In this document: positions 17,113 to 24,908 of the stretch, one piece after another | Position numbering within the stretch: the first letter of the stretch is position 1 | Layout: the number at the start of each line of letters is the position of its first letter | Origin: Syntrophaceae bacterium | Lineage (GTDB): Bacteria > Desulfobacterota > Syntrophia > Syntrophales > Smithellaceae | NCBI GenBank assembly: GCA_003142535.1 | Contig: PLMQ01000039.1 | Span: forward strand, 1-51,966 | Length of the DNA: 51,966 nucleotides | Direction of reading: 5' to 3' | Position numbers and translations under genes: made by a program | The notes under the pieces: model-generated | What the model was told of the DNA's origin: nothing | Seen by the model: only the letters and a program-made list of their open reading frames with translations | Database searches by the model: none

Positions 17113-17812
17113 ATGAAAAATAATTGTTTGTTTGTCCTGAAGAAAATTGCAGTGCTTGTTTTGATAGTTTTTAGTTTGGGCATATCAGGTTGTGCTACTA
17201 TCAACCCCAGCCTTTACAGTGTCAATATGCGGTATGACGCGGCGCAGGCCGTTATTCCGGCATATTTACAAGCCGAAGGAAAAACGCGTGGCGCTATTAT
17301 TTCTGTAGCGGAATTCACCGACACACGCCAGGTGGATGATAAAAAAATAATCGGTCGAGTGAGAGAGAGACGATTCGAAAGTTCCTATATTCTTAAAGGA
17401 TGTTATACCTGCCAAGGCTGTCGCTAATGGTATTAAGGAATATTTGAAAAAAGCCGGTTATAAAGTTGCCGATAAGATTGTACAATGGGATTTGAAAGAA
17501 GAAACCATGCCGAAGGGAAACGGCAAGATTATTATCGGCGGCAGCATAGAGGAGCTGGGAATAACCTGTTGGACAGGAGCTTTTAGTAACTCTTATAAGA
17601 CCAATGTGAAGCTGACCATTGTTATTGCGGATTTGGCCAAAGGCAAGATATTATATACAAGCAAAGTGGAAAGTTCGTCTTCCAGGGATGATGTTTCCTT
17701 TTCTGAAGAGGAAATCGGAGGGCAGTTAAGTACTGCTCTGGGCGATGCCATTGAAAAAGTATTTGAAGATAAAGCTGTAGCGCAAAAGTTAAAAGAAGCT
17801 ATCACCCAATAA
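17113..17812 (+). pseudogene. Lipoprotein gene interrupted by a frameshift at a GA tract
   Basis: The first frame (17113-17427) encodes a lipoprotein signal: basic start, hydrophobic core, and lipobox ending ISGC at about residues 24-27, followed by a soluble part up to GRVRER. It then runs into an unrelated tail and stops. The +1 frame continues the protein without a break: from 17369 it reads DDSKVPIFLKDVIPAKAVA and on through GNGKIIIGGSIEELG to AITQ, ending at 17812. The switch falls on (GA)5 at 17361-17370; one more GA unit, or loss of one base, would restore a single frame of about 230 residues. The intact protein would be an outer- or inner-membrane lipoprotein of unknown function. AGGAGG precedes the ATG. 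Confidence 0.75.
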
Positions 17813-17828
17813 ATTAATTTAACCGCGG

Positions 17829-17873
17829 CGGGTATAATACCCCACAGCTTGCTTTGGGGTTTATACCCGTGAT
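17829..17873. repeat. Dispersed repeat of the GGGTATAATACCCC class, copy 2
   Basis: GGGTATAATACCCC followed by CAGCTTGCTTTGGGGTTTATACCC: a palindrome whose arms are GGGTATAATACCCCA and TGGGGTTTATACCC. The same palindrome ends the copies at 13257-13382 and 30829-31078. It lies between the lipoprotein gene and recQ. Confidence 0.7.
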
Positions 17874-17911
17874 TATAAATTATACTAAACTTTACAAACA
17901 CTAATTATCGC

Positions 17912-19795
17912 ATGACTAAAGAACAGGTATTAAAAAAATATTTCGGTTACGATTCGTTTTTTCCATTACAGGCGGAAATAATAGACCATGTGCTTTCACT
18001 TAATGATGCACTGGTTTTAATGCCTACAGGTGGAGGAAAATCCGTTTGTTTTCAGATTCCGGCATTAATGTTTGATGGTGTCACTATAGTCATTTCGCCC
18101 TTAATTTCATTGATGAAAGACCAGGTAGAGGCACTCAAAGCAAACGGCATCGCAGCAGAATTTCTCAATAGTTCATTATCAGCCAAAGAAGAAAATTTTA
18201 TCATTGAACAAAGCTTAAAAGGAACATTAAAATTATTATATATTTCACCGGAACGTTTAAGCTCGGCAGGATTTATCGAATTACTGGGCAGATTAAAAGT
18301 ATCAATGTTTGCAGTGGACGAGGCACATTGTATTTCCTTCTGGGGACATGATTTCCGGCCTGAATATAAGCGATTAAACATCCTGAAAGAACGATATCCC
18401 AACGTTCCGCTCATCGCGCTTACCGCTACAGCCGACCGTGTAATTCGCCGCGATATTTTGTCTCAATTACACATACCGGAAACTAAAACCTTTGTGGCAT
18501 CTTTCGACAGACCGAACTTAAGCCTTGCTGTCCGGCCTGGATTAAAGCGCATGCGCCAGATAACCGATTTTCTCAAACTTCATCGTCGCGAGCCCGGAAT
18601 CATTTATTGTCTCAGCCGTAAAAATACGGAAAGTGTAGCGGCAAATCTAATTAAAGCAGGTTACAAAGCAAAGCATTATCATGCCGGGATGGATAATAAT
18701 GAGCGCAGTCGGACACAAAATGAATTTATTCGCGATGAAATTCAAATTATTTGCGCCACGGTGGCTTTCGGCATGGGAATAGACAAATCGAACGTCCGCT
18801 GGGTGATTCATTACAATCTGCCTAAAAACATTGAAAGCTTTTATCAGGAAATCGGCCGTTGCGGCCGCGACGGTTTGCCTGCCGACACCATACTCTTTTA
18901 CAGCTATGCCGATATAATGGCGCAAACCGAAATGTTAAAAGAGGCGACAACGGAGCGTCGGGAATTGTTGGATGCCAAGCTCAGAAGGATGAAGCAATAT
19001 GCGGAAGCAGAAAGCTGCCGCAGACGAATTTTGTTAAGCTATTTCAATGAAGCAATTACCAAAGATTGCGGCAATTGTGATGTTTGTGAAAATCCCCCGC
19101 AGAAATTCGATGGAACTATCATAGCGCAAAAAGCGCTCTCGGCAATTGCGCGCACCCATGAGCAAATTAATTTCAGTCTTTTGATTGATATTTTGCGAGG
19201 CTCACACAACCGGCAAATTATTGAAAAAGGATACGATAAAATTAAAACCTGGGGTATTGGCAAAGATATAAAATTCGAGGAATGGTCGGATTATATTTTT
19301 CAGTTACTCAATTTAGGATATGTTGATATCGCTTATGATGAGGGATATACGTTTAAGTTAAATGAGCTAAGTCATCTGGTTTTGAAAAACAAAGCTAATG
19401 TCATGCTTGTAAAATTCAGACCTTACAAAAGCCGCGAAGAGCTGACTTTACCTAAAGAACCGCCTAAAAAAGCAGTGCTTAATCAAGCTCTATTCGATCG
19501 TCTCAAACAACTGCGCAGAACCATTGCCGACCAGAATAACATTCCTGCCTACATTGTTTTCAGCGATAAAACTCTGCAGGATATGACTGAGAAAATGCCT
19601 ACTGATAAAATATCGATGCTGGAAGTGAACGGTGTGGCCCAGCAAAAATTTGCCACTTACGGTAAACTGTTTCTCGATGAAATATCAGGATTCATGAGCG
19701 ATGAAGCTGTCCAAGGAAACAAAATAAAAGAGTCAGGAGCAGAAGGGAACAAATTAAACAACGGTAAAAGCGCTTTTAGGCCACAAGCCATGTAA
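17912..19795 (+). CDS. recQ: ATP-dependent DNA helicase RecQ
   Basis: A 627-residue 3'-5' helicase for recombination and replication-fork repair. Walker A is PTGGGKSVC with Lys43; the DEAH box is at 136-139; helicase motif VI is QEIGRCGRDG. The aromatic-rich loop reads HCISFWGHDFRP, with Phe143 in place of the usual Gln. A zinc-binding cysteine set follows (SCRRR ... DCGNCDVC, to about residue 393), then the winged-helix (RQC) region and a C-terminal HRDC domain (about 515-590: FDRLKQLRRTIADQ...). The Ser/Asn-rich tail is unique. No strong ribosome binding site is seen. It lies in the AT-rich accessory stretch, so it may be an acquired second RecQ. Confidence 0.9.
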   Translation: MTKEQVLKKYFGYDSFFPLQAEIIDHVLSLNDALVLMPTGGGKSVCFQIPALMFDGVTIVISPLISLMKDQVEALKANGIAAEFLNSSLSAKEENFIIEQSLKGTLKLLYISPERLSSAGFIELLGRLKVSMFAVDEAHCISFWGHDFRPEYKRLNILKERYPNVPLIALTATADRVIRRDILSQLHIPETKTFVASFDRPNLSLAVRPGLKRMRQITDFLKLHRREPGIIYCLSRKNTESVAANLIKAGYKAKHYHAGMDNNERSRTQNEFIRDEIQIICATVAFGMGIDKSNVRWVIHYNLPKNIESFYQEIGRCGRDGLPADTILFYSYADIMAQTEMLKEATTERRELLDAKLRRMKQYAEAESCRRRILLSYFNEAITKDCGNCDVCENPPQKFDGTIIAQKALSAIARTHEQINFSLLIDILRGSHNRQIIEKGYDKIKTWGIGKDIKFEEWSDYIFQLLNLGYVDIAYDEGYTFKLNELSHLVLKNKANVMLVKFRPYKSREELTLPKEPPKKAVLNQALFDRLKQLRRTIADQNNIPAYIVFSDKTLQDMTEKMPTDKISMLEVNGVAQQKFATYGKLFLDEISGFMSDEAVQGNKIKESGAEGNKLNNGKSAFRPQAM

Positions 19796-20258
19796 TTTAT
19801 AAACCATAGCGCAACTAAAACTCACGACAAGTCTTGTCAATTTGCACAATTAAGTAATACAAAAAATGTTGTCCCTAAATTATACTCTTTGCAGCAACTC
19901 AATTACTTTGATTTTCAGATTAAACAAGTATATAAAAACATTAATTCTTTTAAATTCGTTATTTGTCAGGCAAGCCTCAAAAAGGCAAAAAAGTAAGATT
20001 GGGATTGATATGGGGGATGTACCACGATTTTATAAAAAGGTAATTTTAAAAATAATTGGACGCTGTTGTCCCTCGTTTCTCACGACCACATCATTATTGG
20101 CGTTGATGCATATTTAAGCTTTGCGGATGAAGGAATAATGGAGTAAATAGTAAATATGACCAAAGGAAAGGTTGAGAGTTAAACCTTTGATCTTGACAAT
20201 TGGCTACATCAATTTGCATATAGCGGCGATTTGCAGAACAAGTAAATAGGGATAGTAC
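19796..20258. other. 463-bp AT-rich intergenic region
   Basis: No convincing gene. It holds a 13-bp palindrome GACAAGTCTTGTC, two occurrences of TGTTGTCCCT and, at about 20163-20205, a block related to the repeats at 22912 and 23871 (AAACCTTTGATCTTGACAAT). That block includes TTGACA (20193-20198), which with a weak CATATA 18 bases on might act as a promoter for the HNH gene. Confidence 0.5.
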
Positions 20259-21086
20259 ATGCAACGTCTTAATGTAAAACAATCGCAGATTAGAGAATGC
20301 ATTGAAAAATCCCTCTTTGCGGTAAATAAAGTGCCTCGTTTTCATAAAGGGGAAATTCTTCTATTACAGCTTGTAAAAGACGAGGCTAGGGAGTTTGGCA
20401 AATTGCAAGAGCGGATTGAATTTGCTCTTGTATATGATCGCTGCGAAATTGATCATACAGGCGTGATAAGCCGACAACATTGGCCACAGGCAGGAAAGAC
20501 ATGGGAATATATCCTCGTTTGTTCTGACACGATACCTACTATTCCGTTTAGCTTGGAAGATTTACCACTTTCAAAAAACTACGCCGGACAAACTAATCCC
20601 CTAGCAATTAGCCAAGAAGACGAAGCTGTGATATCCTCCTATGTTTGGGGTAGATTGAATGGCTATGCACTTAGAGATACATTTGGTCCGAGTTTGGTTA
20701 AAGAGGCACTTGCTAACTATGATGTGGTAAACAAACCAGCACAACCAAGAAAAATCTTGATTCCTGAACATGAAGAATTCTATCGAGATACCTTGTTAGC
20801 TGAATCATTAAAATCTATCTATGATCACAGATGTCAGGTTTGTGGTATGAATTTTAAAATCAAGTACGAAAAACCATTTTCAGAAACGCACCATATTCAT
20901 TCTTTGAGTCAAGGCGGCTTGGATATCAGCAAAAACATTATCGTCATCTGTCCGAATCATCACCGAATAATCCATAAAACTAGTGCTGAATTTGATCGCG
21001 CAAAATTTTTATACAAATATCCAAATGGTTACGAAGAAAGGTTAATACTGGCAGACCACTTCGAACAAAAATCATTTTGGACGTAA
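20259..21086 (+). CDS. HNH endonuclease-domain protein
   Basis: A 275-residue protein with a C-terminal HNH nuclease domain: Cys192 and Cys195 (CQVCG), the ETHHIHSLSQGG catalytic histidine region (211-214), Asn226, and Cys231 with His234/His235 (CPNHHRIIH), forming a zinc-braced beta-beta-alpha fold. The N-terminal 170 residues are not recognised; in similar proteins this part is a DNA-recognition or modification-sensing domain. No methyltransferase is adjacent, so it could be a stand-alone, possibly modification-dependent, restriction enzyme. It lies next to recQ and close to the AbiE-like pair, in AT-rich DNA. Confidence 0.75.
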   Translation: MQRLNVKQSQIRECIEKSLFAVNKVPRFHKGEILLLQLVKDEAREFGKLQERIEFALVYDRCEIDHTGVISRQHWPQAGKTWEYILVCSDTIPTIPFSLEDLPLSKNYAGQTNPLAISQEDEAVISSYVWGRLNGYALRDTFGPSLVKEALANYDVVNKPAQPRKILIPEHEEFYRDTLLAESLKSIYDHRCQVCGMNFKIKYEKPFSETHHIHSLSQGGLDISKNIIVICPNHHRIIHKTSAEFDRAKFLYKYPNGYEERLILADHFEQKSFWT

Positions 21087-21199
21087 ACAGAAATAATCGG
21101 GGATGGTTCGATTTAATTGTTTTAATTTTCTGGATTTACCCTAAATAACCTGACCACCTGATACCCTGAAGGGCACAAGAGGTGGCAAGAGGTCACAAG

Positions 21200-21272
21200 C
21201 CGGAATGACGGCGGTGGCTGGATTCCCCGGTCACCCGGCATCCGCCGGGCAAGCGAGCCGGGGAATGACAAA
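21200..21272. repeat. REP-like palindrome
   Basis: ATTCCCCGG at 21222-21230 pairs with CCGGGGAAT at 21258-21266, enclosing an inner CCCGG...CCGGG stem; it is preceded by CCGGAATGACGG. It belongs with the elements at 1881-1937 and 50148-50215. It is upstream of the radical SAM gene. Confidence 0.7.
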
Positions 21273-21321
21273 TGGGATAAGACTTTCCAGCGGTTATTAA
21301 TATTTTTAAGAAGGAAAAGCG

Positions 21322-22872
21322 ATGCGCCAAATCAAGAGTAAACGTTACGGCCAGGGGAATCAATTTAAAAGAATATATCTTGTCGCGCCGCGTCATCCGG
21401 ATAATTTTTGGTCAATGCAAGGAACGGTCGAGCTTTTGGGCGCCAAGACCCTGATGCCCAATGCCGCTCTGGCCACGCTAATGGCTCTGACGCCATCTGG
21501 AATAAACGTAGAATATGTCTTATGCGATGAAAACGTCTCAGAGCTGGATTGGAACATGCCCTGTGATTTAGCCGTGATCACCGGCGCGACGTTGCATCAA
21601 AAAAGGATACGTGAGCTTTGCTCCGGCTTCCGGCAAAAGGGTATTCCAGTAGCGCTCGGCGGAGCTTATGCCAGCATTAATCATGATCTATGCACTAATC
21701 TGGCTGATTTTCATTTTATCGGCGAGGCCGAATACACCTGGCCTGCTTTTCTGCAGCAATGGATTAAAGGCAACGCAATGTCTGTTTATCAACAAAACAC
21801 ATACGTTGATTTAAAAGATAGCCCCGCGCCGGATTGGTCTCTGATTAATGCCAAAGATTATATTAATATCAGCGTGCAGACTTGCCGTGGCTGTCCCAAA
21901 AGCTGCGATTTTTGCGATGTTATTCAGTATGTGGGCCGAAAACCGCGCACCAAATCAGTGGAACAGGTAATGCGGGAAGTAAAAAATGCGCATTTAATAG
22001 GCGCGCGCACTGTATTTTTTTCCGATGATAATTTTCTGGCCAATAAAGTATTTACGCAGCAGCTTCTTGCCGAATTAATCACATGGAATAAAGAACAGAC
22101 CCGTCCGCTTTCATTTTCCACGCAGATTACCGTGGAAATAGCGGATGATGAAGAATTGCTGCGGATGTGCGCCGATGCCCGCTTTTCTGTTCTTTTTCTC
22201 GGTGTCGAGACCGTGCGGCGGGCAAGCCTGCTGGAGGTTAATAAAGGCCATAATTTAAAATATGATATTGACGAACGTGTGAACAAAATTTCCCGTTACG
22301 GCATTATGCCGTTTCTCGGTTTGATTGTTGGTTTCGATAATGATGATGAAAGCGTCTTCAATGAGCTCTACGATTTTATTGCTCGCACCAACAGCCCGAT
22401 TGTCGGCATCAGCCTGCTTAATGCGCCTCGCCATACACCGCTCTTCAGTCGTCTGGAAAAGGAAGGCCGGCTCACGGGTGACGATTTTTCCGGTGAATGG
22501 CAGCTCTATACGAACATTGTTCCTAAACAGATGAGCCGCGCCACGCTTTTAAGCCATTATTGCGAGCTTTTTAAAAAAGTATACGATCCGGAATTGTTCC
22601 ATCATCGGCTCAATGGCTGGCTGAAGCAAGTTGATTACCAAAGTAATTTATATACGAATAAGAAGTTTGATCTCCGGCAATTATCGAATGGCCTGAAAAT
22701 GATTATTTACTTTCTGCTTTTTGCCAAACCGGAAGCGAGGAAGCTTTTTCTGCAAAGTATGATAGGCACATGGAAAATAAATCCAAAACTTATGAGACGG
22801 ACATTTACATTCCTGGGGCAGTATCATCACTTCTATGAGTTTGTCCAAAAAAAATTACCCGAAAGGATTTAA
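21322..22872 (+). CDS. B12-binding-domain radical SAM protein (DUF4070-like)
   Basis: A 516-residue enzyme. Residues about 15-150 look like a cobalamin-binding domain (with LGGAYASIN at 112-120), though the DxHxxG cobalamin-ligand motif is not visible. The radical SAM cluster motif is Cys191-x3-Cys195-x2-Cys198 (CPKSCDFC), followed by SDDNFL and FLGVET, typical strand ends of the barrel, and a C-terminal domain resembling DUF4070. Relatives modify lipids, pigments or hopanoids, often adding methyl groups; the substrate cannot be predicted. AAGGA lies before the ATG. It stands alone between repeat-rich spacers. Confidence 0.82.
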   Translation: MRQIKSKRYGQGNQFKRIYLVAPRHPDNFWSMQGTVELLGAKTLMPNAALATLMALTPSGINVEYVLCDENVSELDWNMPCDLAVITGATLHQKRIRELCSGFRQKGIPVALGGAYASINHDLCTNLADFHFIGEAEYTWPAFLQQWIKGNAMSVYQQNTYVDLKDSPAPDWSLINAKDYINISVQTCRGCPKSCDFCDVIQYVGRKPRTKSVEQVMREVKNAHLIGARTVFFSDDNFLANKVFTQQLLAELITWNKEQTRPLSFSTQITVEIADDEELLRMCADARFSVLFLGVETVRRASLLEVNKGHNLKYDIDERVNKISRYGIMPFLGLIVGFDNDDESVFNELYDFIARTNSPIVGISLLNAPRHTPLFSRLEKEGRLTGDDFSGEWQLYTNIVPKQMSRATLLSHYCELFKKVYDPELFHHRLNGWLKQVDYQSNLYTNKKFDLRQLSNGLKMIIYFLLFAKPEARKLFLQSMIGTWKINPKLMRRTFTFLGQYHHFYEFVQKKLPERI

Positions 22873-23241
22873 TTTCATAGGAAAGACCCAGGGACAGATA
22901 TTGTCATTGGGCGTGGAGGGTCAACTCTTTGTCTTTGATCTTGACATTTGGCGACATTAAACGTGTATTGTATCTCGTGAAGCGCAAATAATAAAATCAC
23001 ATAGCACGTGAAGCGTAAAGTGCAAATAATGAAAAGTCATTTGTCTCTCGTGTGTTTATTCCGGGGACATAACACCTATTTCTACAGCCGATAAGTCCAG
23101 CCATTCCTGGCTTTTCGGCGGACAATAATTTTTTTTAAACCGTTTTTGAGGATGTATCAACATCTTCTCGTTATCCTCATTTGACATGCCCAACAGGAAG
23201 TTGTAGAGTTCTCCTCGTAATACTTTCAGGGAGGTGCCACA
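22873..23241. other. 369-bp repeat-containing intergenic region
   Basis: No gene seen. 22912-22958 carries GGCGTGGAGGGTCAA followed by CTTTGATCTTGACATTTGGC, related to 20163-20205 and 23871-23912. After it are loose repeats of CACGTGAAGCGTAAA type (about 22975-23025), also present near 23925. The segment with GGGGACATAACACC resembles remnants found beside transposons, but no transposase is readable. Confidence 0.45.
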
Positions 23242-23847
23242 GTGGAATTATCAGACGTTATCGCTTCACGCAGGAGCATTCGTAAATTCAGGCAGGAGGA
23301 TATTTCAGCTGATACAGTCCGCCTGCTTCTGGATGCCGCGCGGCTTGCCCCTTCGGGATCAAACCTTCAGCCCGCGCGCTTCATCGTCGTTCAATCACCC
23401 GCCGCCAAAGAGGCTCTTGGCCGGTTTACGCCCTATAAGTTTATTGTCAAGGCAGCGGTTATTTTTGTCTGCTGCGCCGATCTGACGGCCATGACAACAA
23501 GAGATAACCGCATCGGAGAACTCTTTCAAGAAGGCGTCTTTGAAGGTGTCGAGATAGATACGAGTGATGCTTCAATCACCACTAGCCCTATCATGGCTGC
23601 GGAAGCGGTTAAGGCCTATCTATCTATGAATGTAGCGATTGCTATAGAGCACATCGTTCTTAAGGCCGTTGATCTGGGTCTGGGCAGTTGCTGGCTGGGA
23701 AGGTTTGATCGCGATAAGGTAAAGGAGTTTCTGGCGCAAGACGATAGTATCTACCCGATTGTGCTTCTGCCTGTGGGGTATCCTGATCAATCACCCAAGG
23801 CCAGACCGCGTATAGCTTTGGACAAGTTGGTGCTGAAGACAATCTAA
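23242..23847 (+). CDS. Nitroreductase-family flavoprotein
   Basis: A 201-residue FMN-dependent oxidoreductase of the nitroreductase fold. The N-terminal ASRRSIRKF (8-16) and APSGSNLQPARF (36-47) bind the FMN phosphate and ring; the C-terminal GLGSCWLGRFD and LLPVGYPDQSPKARPR are the usual second FMN-contacting stretch. Members reduce nitro compounds, quinones or serve biosynthetic reactions; the substrate is unknown. The start is GTG with AGGGAGG 7 bases upstream. No operon partner. Confidence 0.87.
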   Translation: MELSDVIASRRSIRKFRQEDISADTVRLLLDAARLAPSGSNLQPARFIVVQSPAAKEALGRFTPYKFIVKAAVIFVCCADLTAMTTRDNRIGELFQEGVFEGVEIDTSDASITTSPIMAAEAVKAYLSMNVAIAIEHIVLKAVDLGLGSCWLGRFDRDKVKEFLAQDDSIYPIVLLPVGYPDQSPKARPRIALDKLVLKTI

Positions 23848-23870
23848 GCCAATCCCAAATTTCAATAAAG

Positions 23871-23912
23871 GCGTGGAGGGTCAAATCTTTTTTCTTGGCA
23901 ATTGGCAATCCA
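23871..23912. repeat. Dispersed GGCGTGGAGGGTCAA repeat
   Basis: GGCGTGGAGGGTCAAATC followed by TTTCTTGGCAATTGGCAATC, closely matching the block at 22912-22958 and more distantly 20163-20205. It follows the nitroreductase gene directly. Confidence 0.6.
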
Positions 23913-24125
23913 AAAATCGTAAAGCGTGAAACGTGAAGCGTATAGGGCAAGGACATGGTGGGCAATGACAGCGGAGATAAAAATATTTTCTATTTTTTGA
24001 CTCTCTCGAGCGCGAAAACGACGGCGTTATCAGTGTCAAGGCACTGCAATTCTTTTTTCATTCAGTCATCCAGTTCTTGACAATAACCGTATATTTGAAG
24101 TATTTAATACCGAAAGGGAGGAAAT

Positions 24126-24551
24126 ATGCCGCCGGACGACCAGGTATCCCGATATGAAATCAACCGGAACGTTAGGATGGTTCTCACGCGCCATGATGTA
24201 GATCTGACAAGGATAGACTACTCCTTTATGGGTAGTACGGTTTATCTCTACGGTGAGCTGGTCCGGCCAGACAGGGATTATTTCGCTAAGGAGATCGATT
24301 TCATTGTTGGGGAAATTGCCGCCTTACCCCACGTGCGTGATATCCAATTTGACCTCAACAACTGGTTAGTGATCCCTTCGGGGAATTCCTGGCGGATAAC
24401 CAAAACAGGGAAATCCGCCGTGACGCGCGCGGCAGGCTCTTTGGCAGATTCCACCGTCGTTATCGATAAGGCGGAAAAGCTAACGGATGTTCTGAATGAT
24501 CTTGCACCGGACTCAAAAAAAGAAGATGACGCGCCGACCCATCACAAGTAA
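24126..24551 (+). CDS. BON-like domain protein, function unknown
   Basis: A 141-residue soluble protein without a signal peptide. Residues about 10-85 have the alpha-beta pattern of a BON domain: a helix with a conserved-looking start, STVYLYGELVRP as a beta hairpin (compare the V.L.G.V pattern of BON), a second helix (YFAKEIDFIVGEIAAL) and the closing strand HVRDIQFDL. The remainder is hydrophilic with a Ser/Ala/Lys-rich tail. BON domains usually bind lipid surfaces or serve as small adaptors; lack of a secretion signal argues for a cytoplasmic adaptor. GGGAGG precedes the ATG. The assignment is tentative. Confidence 0.6.
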   Translation: MPPDDQVSRYEINRNVRMVLTRHDVDLTRIDYSFMGSTVYLYGELVRPDRDYFAKEIDFIVGEIAALPHVRDIQFDLNNWLVIPSGNSWRITKTGKSAVTRAAGSLADSTVVIDKAEKLTDVLNDLAPDSKKEDDAPTHHK

Positions 24552-24586
24552 GACCGTCTCATCGTTTCAATCCGGGAGCATCATTC

Positions 24587-24703
24587 ATGACGTTTAAGTC
24601 TTCTATCCTTACTCCTCTTACCCTGATTATATGTTTTTTTTCTTCTGTACCGGCCCCGGGTAAATTGGGTCAGCGCCATATTTTTTTCTTTCTTAATACT
24701 TGA
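24587..24703 (+). CDS. Short ORF with signal-peptide-like start, possibly a truncated gene
   Basis: A 38-codon frame with GGGAG 8 bases before the ATG. It encodes a lysine-containing start and a hydrophobic core (ILTPLTLIICFFSS) followed by VPAPG, like a signal peptide with a cleavage site, but the reading frame ends 14 residues later in low-complexity T-rich DNA. It may be the start of a secreted protein gene truncated by insertion or deletion, or a small membrane peptide. The DNA after it (to 24843) has no gene. Confidence 0.3.
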   Translation: MTFKSSILTPLTLIICFFSSVPAPGKLGQRHIFFFLNT

Positions 24704-24843
24704 ATTCGATTTTGACATTACAAGTTAATAAAGACCTACGACATGCAAGGCTTGCCGGTATCACAATAAAGGATTATCTCTTTATTCAAATCTTTACCTG
24801 CCGCTATTCAGCAAGGCAGGCAAAAGGCAATACGACGTTCTCT

Positions 24844-24872
24844 TTGACATGAAAGATATTAGATGGTAGGTT
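24844..24872 (+). promoter_or_regulatory. Probable promoter of resB-ccsA
   Basis: TTGACA at 24844-24849, a 17-base spacer, and TAGGTT at 24867-24872, 36 bases before the resB start codon. Confidence 0.45.
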
Positions 24873-24908
24873 TCATTAAATATTAACGCGTACAAGGAGC
24901 ATGTTAAG

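Noticed and set aside
17444..17812. A separate gene starting at a TTG at 17444
   Set aside because: The same frame continues upstream to 17369 and joins the lipoprotein frame at the GA tract, so it is the second half of one broken gene.
19866..20117. An 83-codon plus-strand frame between recQ and the HNH gene
   Set aside because: No ribosome binding site, no domain or membrane pattern, and composition like the surrounding intergenic DNA.
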